Part shown: positions 34,860-44,929 of the stretch, one piece after another
How positions within the stretch are numbered: position 1 is the stretch's first letter
Layout of the letters: each line of letters begins with the position of its first letter
Assembly: GCA_015143295.1 (NCBI GenBank)
Contig: CM026565.1
Span: 33,116,052 to 33,180,051, forward strand
Direction: 5' to 3'
DNA length: 64,000 nt
Source: Tetracentron sinense
Lineage: Eukaryota > Streptophyta > Magnoliopsida > Trochodendrales > Trochodendraceae
Notes under the pieces: model-generated
The model's input: the letters and a program-made list of their open reading frames with translations, nothing else
The model's database searches: none
What the model was told of the DNA's origin: nothing
Translations under genes and position numbers: made by a program

Positions 34860-37198
34860 ATGGCAGCAGCAAAAGGCGAACCAGTCTACTACTCCCCCTT
34901 ACCTCCGCCTCCGGACCAACGCCACCAGCAGCCGCAGCACTACATCATCCTCCCTCTCTACTACTCCTCAAACCGACGCTCCTGCCTCCAGCCACGCCTC
35001 CTCTGGTTCCTCTCTCTCCTCCTCCTCGCTCTGGCCATCTTCTTCCTCTGGCCCACCAATCCTGATCTCAACGTCGTTCGCCTCCACCTCGACCGTTTCA
35101 AAATCCGTACGTTCCCTCTTCTCACCCTCGACATCTCTCTCGCTCTCGCCGTCAAAGTTCGCAACAGAGATTTCTTCTCTCTCGATTACGACTCCCTTGA
35201 CCTCTCGGTTGGGTACAGAGGGAAGCAATTAGGGTTTGTGACTGCTAATGGAGCCCATTTGAGAGCCAGAGGATCTTCTTATGTGAATGCTACGCTTCAG
35301 TTTGATGGAATTGAGGTTCTCGTTGATGCGTTTTATCTTATTGAAGATCTCGCTAAGGGTTTGATTCCTTTTGATACTGTTACCCAAGTTCGAGGAAAGC
35401 TAGGGCTCTTTTTCTTCAAGATTCCTCTCAAGGTATATTTCTTTAAATTCAATGTAGTTTACTCTTGTTTATGATGCTGGAATTGGCTTGATCTGGAAAA
35501 CTAGATTCATTTTCGAATTGTTCGCTATTAGTTTCTTAAAATTATTATTATTATTTTTTTTTTTGTGTTTATAAGGAATGTTTTGGTTGTGGATCTGTTA
35601 GGTTGTGTGAACATTTGGCAATGTAGGAGCTTTTCTACATTCTTGGATGTTGTTGATTTTGGTTTGAGCGATCTATAGGGGTTCTTCTGTCTTGTATTGA
35701 TCCTTTTGAAGTATGCAATTTTCCCTTCCTCTGGTTTGAGTATATTTTTCTTCTTCATGAAAGTTGTTGAAACCAGTTCTTTGTCTAAATTTTGCTCCTT
35801 TATGTGTTCACGATGTTTTTACTAAATTTACTCTGCCCTACTGAATTGTGTAGAATCAAAGAAGCCATTAGAAAAGAACTAATTGATGATTATTTTCATT
35901 TTATGGATCATATAGAGTCATCTTAACCTATCAAAATACAACTGTGAGTTCGGTTTACCCTTCCTCCTAGATCTGCCCATGTCTTGTTTGGAGACATTCC
36001 AGAATCCGGCAGATTAATCAGACTCGTGTGCTTCTGCCGATGAGTTGATCCAATCAAAAAGTAATAATGGGCTGTTCTTGACAAGGGTAGACTGCGGCAT
36101 AACAGCATACAGAAAGTCATCTGAACTCTGAAGTGTTTAGTGTTGTTTATCGCCTCCGCTCCTGGGTGCCGCGTATTATGCCCCATTTGTCCCGTGACCC
36201 TCTTATATTCATTGTTACTACTCTCTCCATCAGATCGGTCTTTTGGAGCAGTTGGTTTTTAACATGGTATCAGAACGTTGGTTGTGATTTGGTCATGGGT
36301 TCGATTCTTTTCAGTTTCCACCCTTTTGGTGATGGGGAGTGTTGAGTGTTTTTTATCGCCTCCGCTCCTGAGTGCCACGTATCACGCCCCATTTGTCCCG
36401 TGACCCTCTTATAGTCATTGTTACTACCCTCTCCATCAAATGGGTCTTTTGGAGTAGTTGGTTGTTAACATGAAGAATGGTCTTTTGGAGTAGTTGATTG
36501 TTAACATGAAGAATGAATTGCTCGGCCTCTGGTTCCAAGATAGAGCTTTATAACCTGAGCACACTCAAGAGACTTCTATGGCCTGGGATTGTCAACACTA
36601 ATAAGCATATTCTCTGTTAGGATTTTCCTGAGAATGAGAACCATCTAGTTGCAGTTGTTATTGAATGTTCAGGAACCTTTTTTATGGCATTCTAAGTTAC
36701 AAGAGACGAAGAGTTGAACTTGGTTTGAGAAAATCAAGTGTGTCGAACAACTTTTAGTGGCAGATTTCATGGCAAGCTTGAAGTTACTAGCCTTGCTGTA
36801 CAACTTGTCATTAATCTTGTCTGGAAAAAGAGATGAGGGAAACCCATCAATAAATTCTTCTATTTCTCATCTCAAGAAAAATAAAAGATATTAGTCTCAG
36901 AAGTGGTTGAATGTGTGAGAAAGATCTATACTGAAATATTTTAATATTGTCATCTCAGTACTGAACAGAAATTCATGCACACTCACATATTCTAAATGAA
37001 TGGTGTTTCGTGTTGACTTCTTCCATTTGATTTTGTTTCTTATTCTGCAGATCAAAAGTTTGATCTTATGTATCATTTTATATAAATTGCTTATCAAGCA
37101 AAAGTGTCTCTTTTTTTATATGCCAGGCAAAAGTGTCTTGCGAGTTATATGTAAATACAAACGACCAGACAATTATCCGTCAAAATTGCTACTCTGAG
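34860..37198 (+). CDS. LEA-2 / NHL-like membrane protein
   Basis: Exon 1 is 34860-35432 (191 codons) and exon 2 is 37127-37198 (24 codons), joined in phase 0 by a GT-AG intron of 1.69 kb. A short proline-rich cytosolic N-terminus (YYSPLPPPPDQ) leads to a basic patch and one membrane segment at about residues 50-67 (LLWFLSLLLLALAIFFLW). The rest is a LEA-2 domain: LDISLALAVKVRNRDFFSLD, NATLQFDG, GKLGLFFFKIPLKAKVSCE, VNTNDQTIIRQNCYSE. Such proteins are type II membrane proteins linked to stress or hypersensitive responses (NDR1/HIN1-like). After GAG at 37198 comes a GT; family proteins end close to CYxE. Either a tiny third exon starts after the AG at 37943-37944 and opens with TGA, or the frame reads on 18 codons to TAA at 37253-37255. 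The intron holds a TRIM (36134-36470). Confidence 0.85.
36134..36470 (+). mobile_element. TRIM (miniature LTR retrotransposon)
   Basis: Two 131-bp LTRs, 36134-36264 and 36340-36470, both starting TGTT and ending AACA and sharing TATCGCCTCCGCTCCTG and CCCCATTTGTCCCGTGACCC. Directly after the 5' LTR is TGGTATCAGAAC (36265-36276), the primer-binding site for initiator tRNA-Met; directly before the 3' LTR is a purine tract GGTGATGGGGAG. The element is bounded by the 5-bp duplication TGAAG (36129-36133 and 36471-36475). The interior is only 75 bases, with no gag or pol. The LTRs differ at about a dozen sites by eye, so the insertion is old. It lies in sense inside the LEA-2 intron. Confidence 0.9.
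36440..36511. repeat. 36-bp tandem duplication of the TRIM 3' end
   Basis: GTCTTTTGGAGTAGTTG.TTGTTAACATGAAG occurs at the end of the 3' LTR plus target duplication and again immediately after, period 36. It probably arose by slippage after insertion. Confidence 0.85.
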
Positions 37199-37550
37199 GT
37201 GAGGAATTATCTAACTTGCTTGTATTTTTTGGGTACCGATGGACTCCCTGTGTAAATTTTATTGCAAATAAGATGTTTGTCTGAAGAGTAAACTAAGCTG
37301 TCCCTTTGACACCTGCCCCTCGAGCTAGGATAGCGAAGGTGCCCCTCGTTCGAGGGTGGTACTGGCACCGTGTCCCATTGAAGGAAACTCGCAATGAAAT
37401 GGTAGAAGTTTTCATTGGTGATTTGGCTAACAGCCCACTCACCCCTGGCCCAAAGTGGCATTAACCGACTTTATTACCAAGCAGGTGCCACTTAGGGAGG
37501 AAAAAAAACTCAGCTTATGGGGATCCATCCTAACCATCTGCAGTCGATCC

Positions 37551-37653
37551 TGATAGTCCATGCAACTGTGTTCCAATCGATTTCAGTCCGTCCTTATTAT
37601 GGCTGATAGTCCATGCAACTGTGTTCCAATCGATTTCAGTCCGTCCTTATTAT
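37551..37653. repeat. Two-copy 53-bp tandem repeat
   Basis: TGATAGTCCATGCAACTGTG...CCGTCCTTATTATGG at 37551 is repeated almost exactly at 37604, suggesting a recent duplication. Confidence 0.9.
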
Positions 37654-37766
37654 GGGCCATGGCTCCCAAAATTCAGTGCTGGGATCCATACTATCTGTTT
37701 GGTGTAACTTTTTTTGGGCTGTTGTCCATAATCATTGGATTGTTATTTCCACCATTAGATGCAGTT

Positions 37767-37844
37767 TTGGTTAGAGATGGTATACAAATATCACGTATGT
37801 ACAACTTGGTTAGAGATGGTATACAGATATCACGTATGTACAAC
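37767..37844. repeat. Two-copy 39-bp tandem repeat
   Basis: TTGGTTAGAGATGGTATACA...CACGTATGTACAAC occurs twice with a single difference. Confidence 0.9.
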
Positions 37845-38585
37845 TAATTTGTATCGAATCTGTATTATGCCATTCTAATAAGAAATGTTCTTAAGTACCC
37901 CAATTTTGTTTGCTAATTCATAAACTGTTGTTTGATATGCCCAGTGAATCAGTGATCGAGATGGATGCCTCCGAAGCCAAATCCAGGGAATCATCCAGAA
38001 AATGAGATGAAGCAGAGGTAATAAATTGTTGTCGTTGGTGGTCCCTTATATATATATGTTGGCATGTAAAATGTGAATTACATATGTTGGCAGGCTGCTG
38101 CCTGCATATGTAAAGATAGGATCTTACTATCTATGAACAGGAGACAGTAGGCTTTCTTCAAGAAGTAAATAGCATTTAGTGTATATGTTTCTATATCAAG
38201 TAAATTGATTTTGATAATATCATTAAATTAAGGGACATAAGTAGGATTACATACAATACATGTCATTGTAACAATGCTTATGGGCTTGTTCAGTTGTCAT
38301 GTGATGGATAAGATCTTATGCTGGATAAGGGAAAAACAGCTTTGAAGAGAGCATTCTGGTTTTCAATACCCATGTTTGGTTCCCTAGAAAATAGAAAATA
38401 GGATGTGGGAAAAAAAGTGAAAAAAAGTCTAAATTTTCAGGGTGGTTACAAAGAAAATTTGTGTGAAAAAAATAAAGGAGAGAATATCAATTCCTAAATC
38501 CTAATGTTCTTCCAAAGTAATGATTTTATTTTCTTCTAAAAAACTTGAAGTGTAGGAGAAAAATAAAATAGAAAAAGTTAACTTC

Positions 38586-39285
38586 ATGTCTTCTCAAATC
38601 TTAACTATCTCCACCACTTTTACTGCTACTGTCTCCATGGCTGCTGTCACCGCTGCCACCACAATCGCCACTAACTTCCAACACTTCCTCCCACCACTTT
38701 ACTGTCCTTGTCGCCGCCATTGCTACCGCCTCATGTTTTTTTTTTCCATTTATTTTCCTTATTCTTTCTTTGCAACCAAAGAAGGGAGCAGAAATTACTT
38801 TTCTTTTCCGTTTGCAAACCAAACCGAGGGTAAAGGTTGGAAAACGATCCTCTTAGATTTTAAGCGTATTCCACACTCCAAAAATTTGTAAATTGTGATT
38901 TGGTCTATTGGGGGCAGAAATATTTTTGTATGCAAGTGGAGGTACCAATAAACAACCCAGTAGATTGGTTTAATGGTTTTCGCAACACAATGGACTGGTA
39001 TGATACATGGGTCTAACTTGGACTATGGCTCGACCAACTCACTTACAGAGTTAGGATTTAATTCGGGCCAATATCCTTTGGACCCTTTCTCAAACCTCCT
39101 CCCTCTTTCACGTATAGAGAGATCACAATTCAAAAGCGTCCAATCATAAAGAGAAACTAAGAAGAAAACAGAGAAAAACTTTCTTGTTTTCAATCCAAAC
39201 ATCAACATCTATATTGAAAGAGGAGAATTCCATCTAAACATTTATTTCACATTCCTTTGTTTACTTACATGATTAAAAGTTCAAA
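38586..39285. other. Intergenic DNA, no gene supported
   Basis: The frame at 38586-38891 is a low-complexity Thr/Ala stretch with no family match that I recognise; its antisense frame is Ser/Gly-rich. I do not call either. Confidence 0.4.
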
Positions 39286-39507
39286 CTACTGAGGTGGGGT
39301 CGTGACTCGTAATCGACCACCCCACTCATACTCACCATGATGATGCCTACACCGAAACGAACCCGGATGCCGCGTCGGAGCACACAAGCACTGCTTCGAC
39401 GATCCACCCCCACTAGCTGCCCCAACCACCACTGTTTGAGCTCCTGGCGCCACCGCTACCGCCTCAACCACCAACGGTGCTTGCAAAGCAAACCATCTCC
39501 CCTGCAT
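39286..39507 (-). CDS. Small Cys-rich plant protein, second member
   Basis: A 73-aa intronless frame starting MQGRWFALQAP and ending RVTTPPQ. The core KQCLCAPTRHPGSFRCRHHH matches the same C-x-C-(S/A)-P-T-x-H-x-G-S-F-R-C-R signature as 29929-30168, with the EYEWGGR ending seen in one branch of the family. I prefer the inner ATG at 39507; the frame stays open to an ATG at 39552, adding MCHPGLPSVSFREFA, which may also be real. A valine/alanine-rich central stretch precedes the Cys core. No signal peptide. Function unknown; the fixed Cys/His spacing hints at metal binding. The two members face opposite directions about 9 kb apart and differ outside the core, so they are not a recent tandem pair. 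Confidence 0.72.
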   Translation of the reverse strand: MQGRWFALQAPLVVEAVAVAPGAQTVVVGAASGGGSSKQCLCAPTRHPGSFRCRHHHGEYEWGGRLRVTTPPQ

Positions 39508-39559
39508 CGCAAATTCACGAAAACTAACTGAAGGGAGGCCAGGGTGACACATCTTTTCT

Positions 39560-40245
39560 TCTCCTTTGTTGCGACAACAAAGAGAAGGTTCAGCTTAGCC
39601 AAAAGATATAAAACTGTGGGGTTCTAATCTTGTAGAAGAAGGAAAGAAAGGAAGGAAGGGGATGGAGGCGAAGTAAAGCTGAGGGGGTATAAAAAGCTTT
39701 GGATTGATTCCCAGAAAGGGATTGCTTTTTTAGCTTTAGTGAGGGTGTGTATGAGTGTATGTTTGTTAATAAGGTGATGAAATTGAAACCTATCTTTAGA
39801 GAGGCGGCCACGCCAACACGTGTCCAGCTGAGGGCCTACAAAGATAAGGAGGTCGTGAGCAACGAGGATTCGAGACACGAGTTTGTTATTGCTTGCATGC
39901 TTTGTTTGGCTTAGAAAAATCCTTTTTTTTTTTTTAGTTTACAAAGGAAAAAATGGATTATTAGGCACTTTTCTTTTCATCACCCTTTATTTGTTACTGC
40001 TACTCTTTCTGTTTTTTTCATTACAAAGGGTGTTTCTTGGATGGGTGGCCATGGAGTTGGGCCTGCTTTAGGGAAGAAGTGTTTGGCTTGAGCGTTGGGG
40101 ACAAATTGGTGCTGACTGCTCATGCTCCTCCTAGTCAAATTCTATCCAAAGTTAATTCTTTTTGGATGGAAATGGTAGGTAGCAGACAACATGGGTGATA
40201 CTGATCATGCAGAGAGAGAGAGATTGGGTTGGGTTGGGTGCAGAA
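39560..40245. other. Upstream region of the Cys-rich gene and intergenic DNA
   Basis: Presumed promoter side of the minus-strand gene ending at 39507. Overlapping minus-strand frames at 39590-39878 have no motifs and disagree on frame; not called. Confidence 0.4.
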
Positions 40246-40246
40246 A

Positions 40247-40404
40247 TCCAAAAATTGTGGACTAATGGTAGTGTATCTCCCTTTGGGGATTGGCGACTCA
40301 TGTTCGAGTCTTGGGTGTGGCTGTTGAGCGCCCACTCTTGAGTTCTAACCCGCTAGCCCCTGACATAGATGCTGATTGTAGGACTACCAAAAAAAAAAAA
40401 AAAA
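40247..40404 (+). mobile_element. tRNA-derived SINE-like element with poly(A)
   Basis: Box A-like TGGACTAATGGT, box B-like TGTTCGAGTC (40301-40310), a body of about 90 bases, and a terminal A run at 40389-40404: the layout of a plant SINE. It is not a tRNA gene because no acceptor stem closes. Confidence 0.55.
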
Positions 40405-40534
40405 GCATTTACACCTCCTGAGATTTGTCGAAAATACACATAGACCCCCTCAATTTTTAGAAAATACATTAGGTACCCTTGCTTTTCAAAATAATGGCAC
40501 TTACACCCCTTTTGTGTGTTGACCGTCAATCAAC

Positions 40535-40640
40535 TAACAACTAATGGTTAGGCCCCTTAGGTGGCCACGTGTCCTTTTTTAAACCCTTCAATTGTGGTTA
40601 AGATTCACCCACCTCCTTGGTTTTTAGAAAAAAATAATGA
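40535..40640. mobile_element. Foldback MITE remnant
   Basis: GGTGGCCACGTGTCC, CAATTGTGGTTAAGATTCAC and CCTTGGTTTTTAG match one arm of the MITE family at 2731-3073. Confidence 0.4.
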
Positions 40641-41104
40641 AAAGCATAGCGAATATTTTAACAAAAATAAAAAGATGGAAATATTTTGAGTCTATTGCAT
40701 AGCGAATAGCAATGGTTTAAGAGATTTTTTTTTTATTTTTTTGGTGGGAGATAACTAATTGCATTAAGCTGAACCAGTTACATAGTCACATTTGGGCGGG
40801 GTCAAGATTAATCTACATTGCTAAGGAGATAATCTATGAGGAAAACAATTCCTACCAAGACTGAGGCCCAAGCTGTGTTGAGCCAGTTTAAGCGATTGAC
40901 CTTAGTATTTGAAAAATTGACAGGCAAAAGTAGTTGGCAGAAGATTGAAGCAGTTCAAAATTTGTCACTCAAACAATTCATTTTGAGAAAAATCATCATA
41001 AAAAAGAAGAAATCTATTTCTATATCCATATCTATATCTTCTATATTTATTTATTTTTTGGTTAGTTGATATCATTTACCTACGTCAGTAGAGTTCAGCC
41101 AGTC

Positions 41105-41220
41105 AGAAGTTAATATGGGCAGTGGAGCTCTTGCAGCTCGTACCTGGGGGGATTGGATCCCCGATCTTCCCTTTGGAAGGCCACACCCCTACCACTCACG
41201 CAAGAGGCGGGGTGCTCTAT
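41105..41220 (-). mobile_element. SINE-like, tRNA-related sequence
   Basis: On the minus strand TGCGTGAGTGGTAGGGG resembles box A and GGGATCCAATCCC resembles box B, at tRNA-like spacing. Ends not resolved. Confidence 0.35.
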
Positions 41221-41225
41221 ATCTT

Positions 41226-41228
41226 CTA

Positions 41229-41272
<44 letters not shown>
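41226..41272. repeat. (CT)n(TA)n microsatellite
   Basis: CT run passing into a TA run, directly abutting a Helitron-like 3' end. Confidence 0.95.
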
Positions 41273-41566
41273 CTAGCGGGCACGTACGATGCACGTGAGA
41301 GCGAGGGAAAGGAATTAACCACAGTTAAAAGGGACACGTGTTAACCCGCAGGTGCGATTGAACTCTCCCTGAGTTCAATCGCGATTAGCTGATTTTAAAT
41401 AGATAGATGAGCAAGGGTTAGTTTGGGAATTAAAGAAACATTAAATCAAAGGCAATGGGTAGTTTGAGAATTAAAGTAAAACATCAAATTAATGTCTTGT
41501 TTTTATATAAGGGTAGTTTGGGAATTTCAAAAAAATCATCTACGCATTCCTCTCCTATTATAATAG
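41273..41566 (-). mobile_element. Short Helitron-like element, reverse
   Basis: Minus-strand 3' end CTCTCACGTGCATCGTACGT...GCCCGCTAG|T; its body (GCGATTGAACTCTCC, AGTTTGGGAATTAAAG) mirrors 43256-43636. The 5' end, rc of ATTATAATAGTAA at about 41555-41566, lacks the final TC, and a second partial copy of the 5' half follows to about 41635. Confidence 0.45.
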
Positions 41567-41639
41567 TAATTTTTATATAAGGATAGTTTGAGAATTTCAA
41601 AAAAATCATCTATGCATGCCTCTCCCATTACTGCTAATT

Positions 41640-43120
41640 AAAAGTGAACCTTGGGAGGTCCACGTGGCAGCCCGGGAGGATGTTTAGGAAATTGGTGAAG
41701 AGATTTAAAGAGTTTTCCAATTTTTTTGGAATATCTAAAGGGGACGCAACTCTTCGGTTTTTGCCTATTGGGTTTTTGTTGGACGGGGAAGCAATGCTTG
41801 GTTTTAATTGGAGGGTGTTGGTGAGGACACAACTCTTCACATAACAATTTGATAAAGGATGCACCACTTCACATACAGCTGACACGCCTCTTGGATCTAT
41901 ATAAATACACTCCTCTCTATTCCTCTCTAGGGTTTTAAGCCTAATCTCCTATCAACAAACAGCACATTTTTTAACTCAATCACAAGGGATGTCTCTTGTG
42001 ATTGGATGTGCCCACTATTATGAGGAATTTGAAGGATTGCCATGAATTTTATACACCGACATATCTAGGGATTGCCATGAATTTGATGCCTTACTTGGAG
42101 AGTACCATGCATTTAGGCCATGCTATGTCAATCAACACCGTCACCAACTTCCTTAGCACCTCATTCATGCTACGTTTCTTTGAAGGTTGTTGCTTCCCTA
42201 TCTTTGTCTTTTATAGATTTTTGATTTGTTTCATTTTCATTTTGCAACAAGTTTGTTCTTTCCTTACCCTTCGCCAGTTGTCTCTCCATCATCCTCGTGG
42301 GGTGGGGGTGACAGAATTATTACTATTTAGTATTTAGTAACTAATGAAACCCATAGGAGGGAAAAGACACGTGGCAAGTTAAGAGGATTTTAGGAGCATG
42401 GGTTCTGAAATTTACAAAGTAGTGCGAAATCATCTCTCTTGAGGGAAATACTTAATTTATTTCCGCACGTAGAATATGAAGTCTAATGTGCAGTCTTGAT
42501 TGGCCATGCCTTCCTTTTTACTTCTCATTGTATTTTATTTTATTTTTTTTGATTCTATGTTGTTACTCAGGATCTTAGGTCTTGCATTCCATAGTACATC
42601 AAGATATTAAATTCTTTATGGAATTCAATTGATAAAGCAATTGAAAGTGCGACCCCAATGGGGGGGGGGACGAACTAGGTGGAGGACAAACTCGCTGAAT
42701 ATGAACTGTGGTAATACGGTTGCGGACTATTGATCCTACGATATCCCTACTCTCAGGCATTCTACTCTAATCTAAAAAATCAAGTAAGTAATTTTTTATG
42801 CACGCAGCCTATCAAGTAAATTTTTTGGTTTTGGTTTAATTTTAACATATAGGTGAATATCTTCATGTTATGAATGAATTTGTTTTGTTTTTTGTTTGGA
42901 AAGTGATAAAAAAAAAAATCTCCAAAGAGGTACTATCAATAGATAGAAGTCTGATTTAAAATCTAATGGCGCTATCCCATTTTGTTTTTTTTTTTATAAA
43001 GACATGCATATGTGCGTTTTATATTTATTTATTTTCTCAGTTATACTTATGTTTTTTTTAATTCATAGTAAATCATTTCTTCTGCTCCTATCTTATCTTA
43101 TAGTTTTCTTTTTTATCATA
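41640..43120. other. DNA between Helitron ends, no gene supported
   Basis: May be the interior of a larger Helitron ending at 43148. TATATAAATACACTCC at about 41898 looks like a TATA box and is followed by AGGGTTTTAAGCC, but the frame at 42002-42337 matches no family that I know. A G run lies at 42660-42669. Confidence 0.35.
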
Positions 43121-43148
43121 TCCGTGCATCGCATGGGCCACTTTCTAG
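43121..43148 (+). mobile_element. Helitron-type 3' terminus
   Basis: CCGTGCATCGCATGGGCCAC can fold into a hairpin and is followed by TTTCTAG then T, the standard 3' end of plant Helitrons. The matching 5' end is not identified. Confidence 0.5.
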
Positions 43149-43255
43149 TTATAATAGTAAAGATAAAGATAATTTTTATATAACGGTAGTTTGGAAATTT
43201 TGGAAAAATCATCTACGCATGCCTCTCCCATAGTCCTATTATTATAGTAAAAATA

Positions 43256-43636
43256 TCTTTACTATTATAATGGGAGAGGCATGCGTAGATAATTTTTCCA
43301 AAATTCCCAAATTACCCTTATATAAAAATAAAAATTGATTTGATGTTTTACTTTAATTCCCAAACTACCCTTGCCTTTGATTTAATGTTTTACTTTAATT
43401 CCTAAACTACCCCTTGCCATCTATCTATTTAGAATCACAGCCAATTGCAATTGACCTCGAGGAGAGTTCAATCACACCCGTGGGTTAACATGTCACGTGC
43501 CCCTTTTATTTCCTATTAACTGTGGTTAACTCCTTCCCCTTGCACTCGTGCATTGCACGTGCCACTAGCGAGTTCAATCGGGTGTCATTAACTCCTTCCC
43601 CTCGCTCTCACGTGCATCGCATGTGCCACCCGCTAG
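43256..43636 (+). mobile_element. Short Helitron-like element
   Basis: Starts TCTTTACTATTATAATGGG after an A and ends GTGCCACCCGCTAG before a T. The hairpin CACGTGCATCGCATGTG lies about ten bases inside the end. As in 32217-32636, a first end-like motif (GTGCCACTAGC) occurs about 70 bases earlier, so the 3' end is doubled. Non-coding; followed by a TA run. Confidence 0.58.
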
Positions 43637-44289
43637 TGTATATATATATATATATATATATCATGATAAAAGTGACAGAAGCAGCTATCAACCAACAAAT
43701 TTTCCGTCAAAAACACTCTCATTAAAACCCACTATTTACTTCTTAAGCATGTCTTGTGTAGGTGTCAACCAAAAGTACTCTAAGTTACAAATTCCTTCTT
43801 AGCTTGCCACGTGTGCATTCAAAGCATGTCACGTGTAGGTGTTAACCAAAGTACCCCACCGTTCTACTTATTGACTTACCTTCACAATTTAATTTTTTTT
43901 CATTTGGATGAAGGGAGCAACGAGGAAAGTACGGAAATAGGCCTCTAATTACGAACCCGAAAATGAGCTCCACTTTTTGGGAGTTATTTCTGTAGGCTCC
44001 TATAGTGTTTTTAGTACAGCACGTGCTTTCTCTTCTTTTTTTCTCTCCAAAATACCCCCATCTCTGTTCAGAGACCCCTTCAACACCGTGTGAGCCTTCA
44101 AGTCCTGAACTCAAGCTTTCCCCTTCGTTGCAACTGAGCCAAACCCTTTTATTTCATCTGAAACCCTTCAACACAAACTCAGTTAAACCCTTCTGTTTCA
44201 TCTGAAACCCTTCAACACAAACTGAACTAAACCCTTTTGCTTCATCTGAAACCCATTTGAAGAAGAAGAAGAACATAGGGTAAGTGTTT

Positions 44290-44870
44290 ACATTGAGTGC
44301 TCTTTTTCGGTATTTTATGTAATTATAGTGCATTTTCGATGTCTACATTGATTTTTTTCGGGATTTTCTATTAATATTGTTCCCATGTTCTCATTTTCGA
44401 TGCTTACAATGCTTTTTTTCGGTATTTATGTGGATACAATTCTTATTTTCGATAGTTACAGTGAGTGCTATTTTTCGGTATATTATGCAATTATTTTGCA
44501 TTTTCGATGTGTACATTGATGTTTTTCGGGATTTTCTATTAATACTGTTCCCATGTTCTCATTTTCGATGCTTACAATGCTTTTTTTCGATATTTATATT
44601 AATATAATTCTTATTTTTGATGGTTACAGTGAGTGCTCTTTTTCGGTATATTATGCAATTATATTACATTTTTTCGATATGTACATTGATGTTTTTCGGG
44701 ATTTTCTATTAATATTGTTCTCGTGTTCTCATTTTCGATGTTTACAATGCTTTTTTTCGGTATTTATGTTAATACAATTCTCATTTTCGATGGTTACAAT
44801 GAGTGCTCTTTTTCGGTATATTATGCAATTATAGTGCATTTTCAATGTCTTCATTGATCTCTTCTTTAGG
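44290..44870 (+). repeat. Tandem repeat, about 169-bp unit (MULE left arm)
   Basis: The phrase TACATTGAT.TTTTTCGGG recurs at 44344, 44512 and 44682. Units are built from TTTTTCGGTAT and ATTTTCGATG words. Open frames here (e.g. 44377-44834) are repeat by-products. Confidence 0.9.
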
Positions 44871-44929
44871 CGCATCTTCTAACGCACAGATGTACAACAA
44901 GAAACAACTCAGACAAATCCCAAAAATGC

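Larger units (their letters stand above)
37260..38580. other. 3' flank of LEA-2 gene and intergenic DNA
   Basis: Contains the possible third exon at 37945-37947 and two small tandem repeats listed separately. A TA run lies at about 38048-38058. Nothing else recognised. Confidence 0.4.

Noticed and set aside
42002..42337. 111-codon frame after a TATA-like sequence
   Set aside because: No recognisable domain and it lies between Helitron ends; insufficient support.
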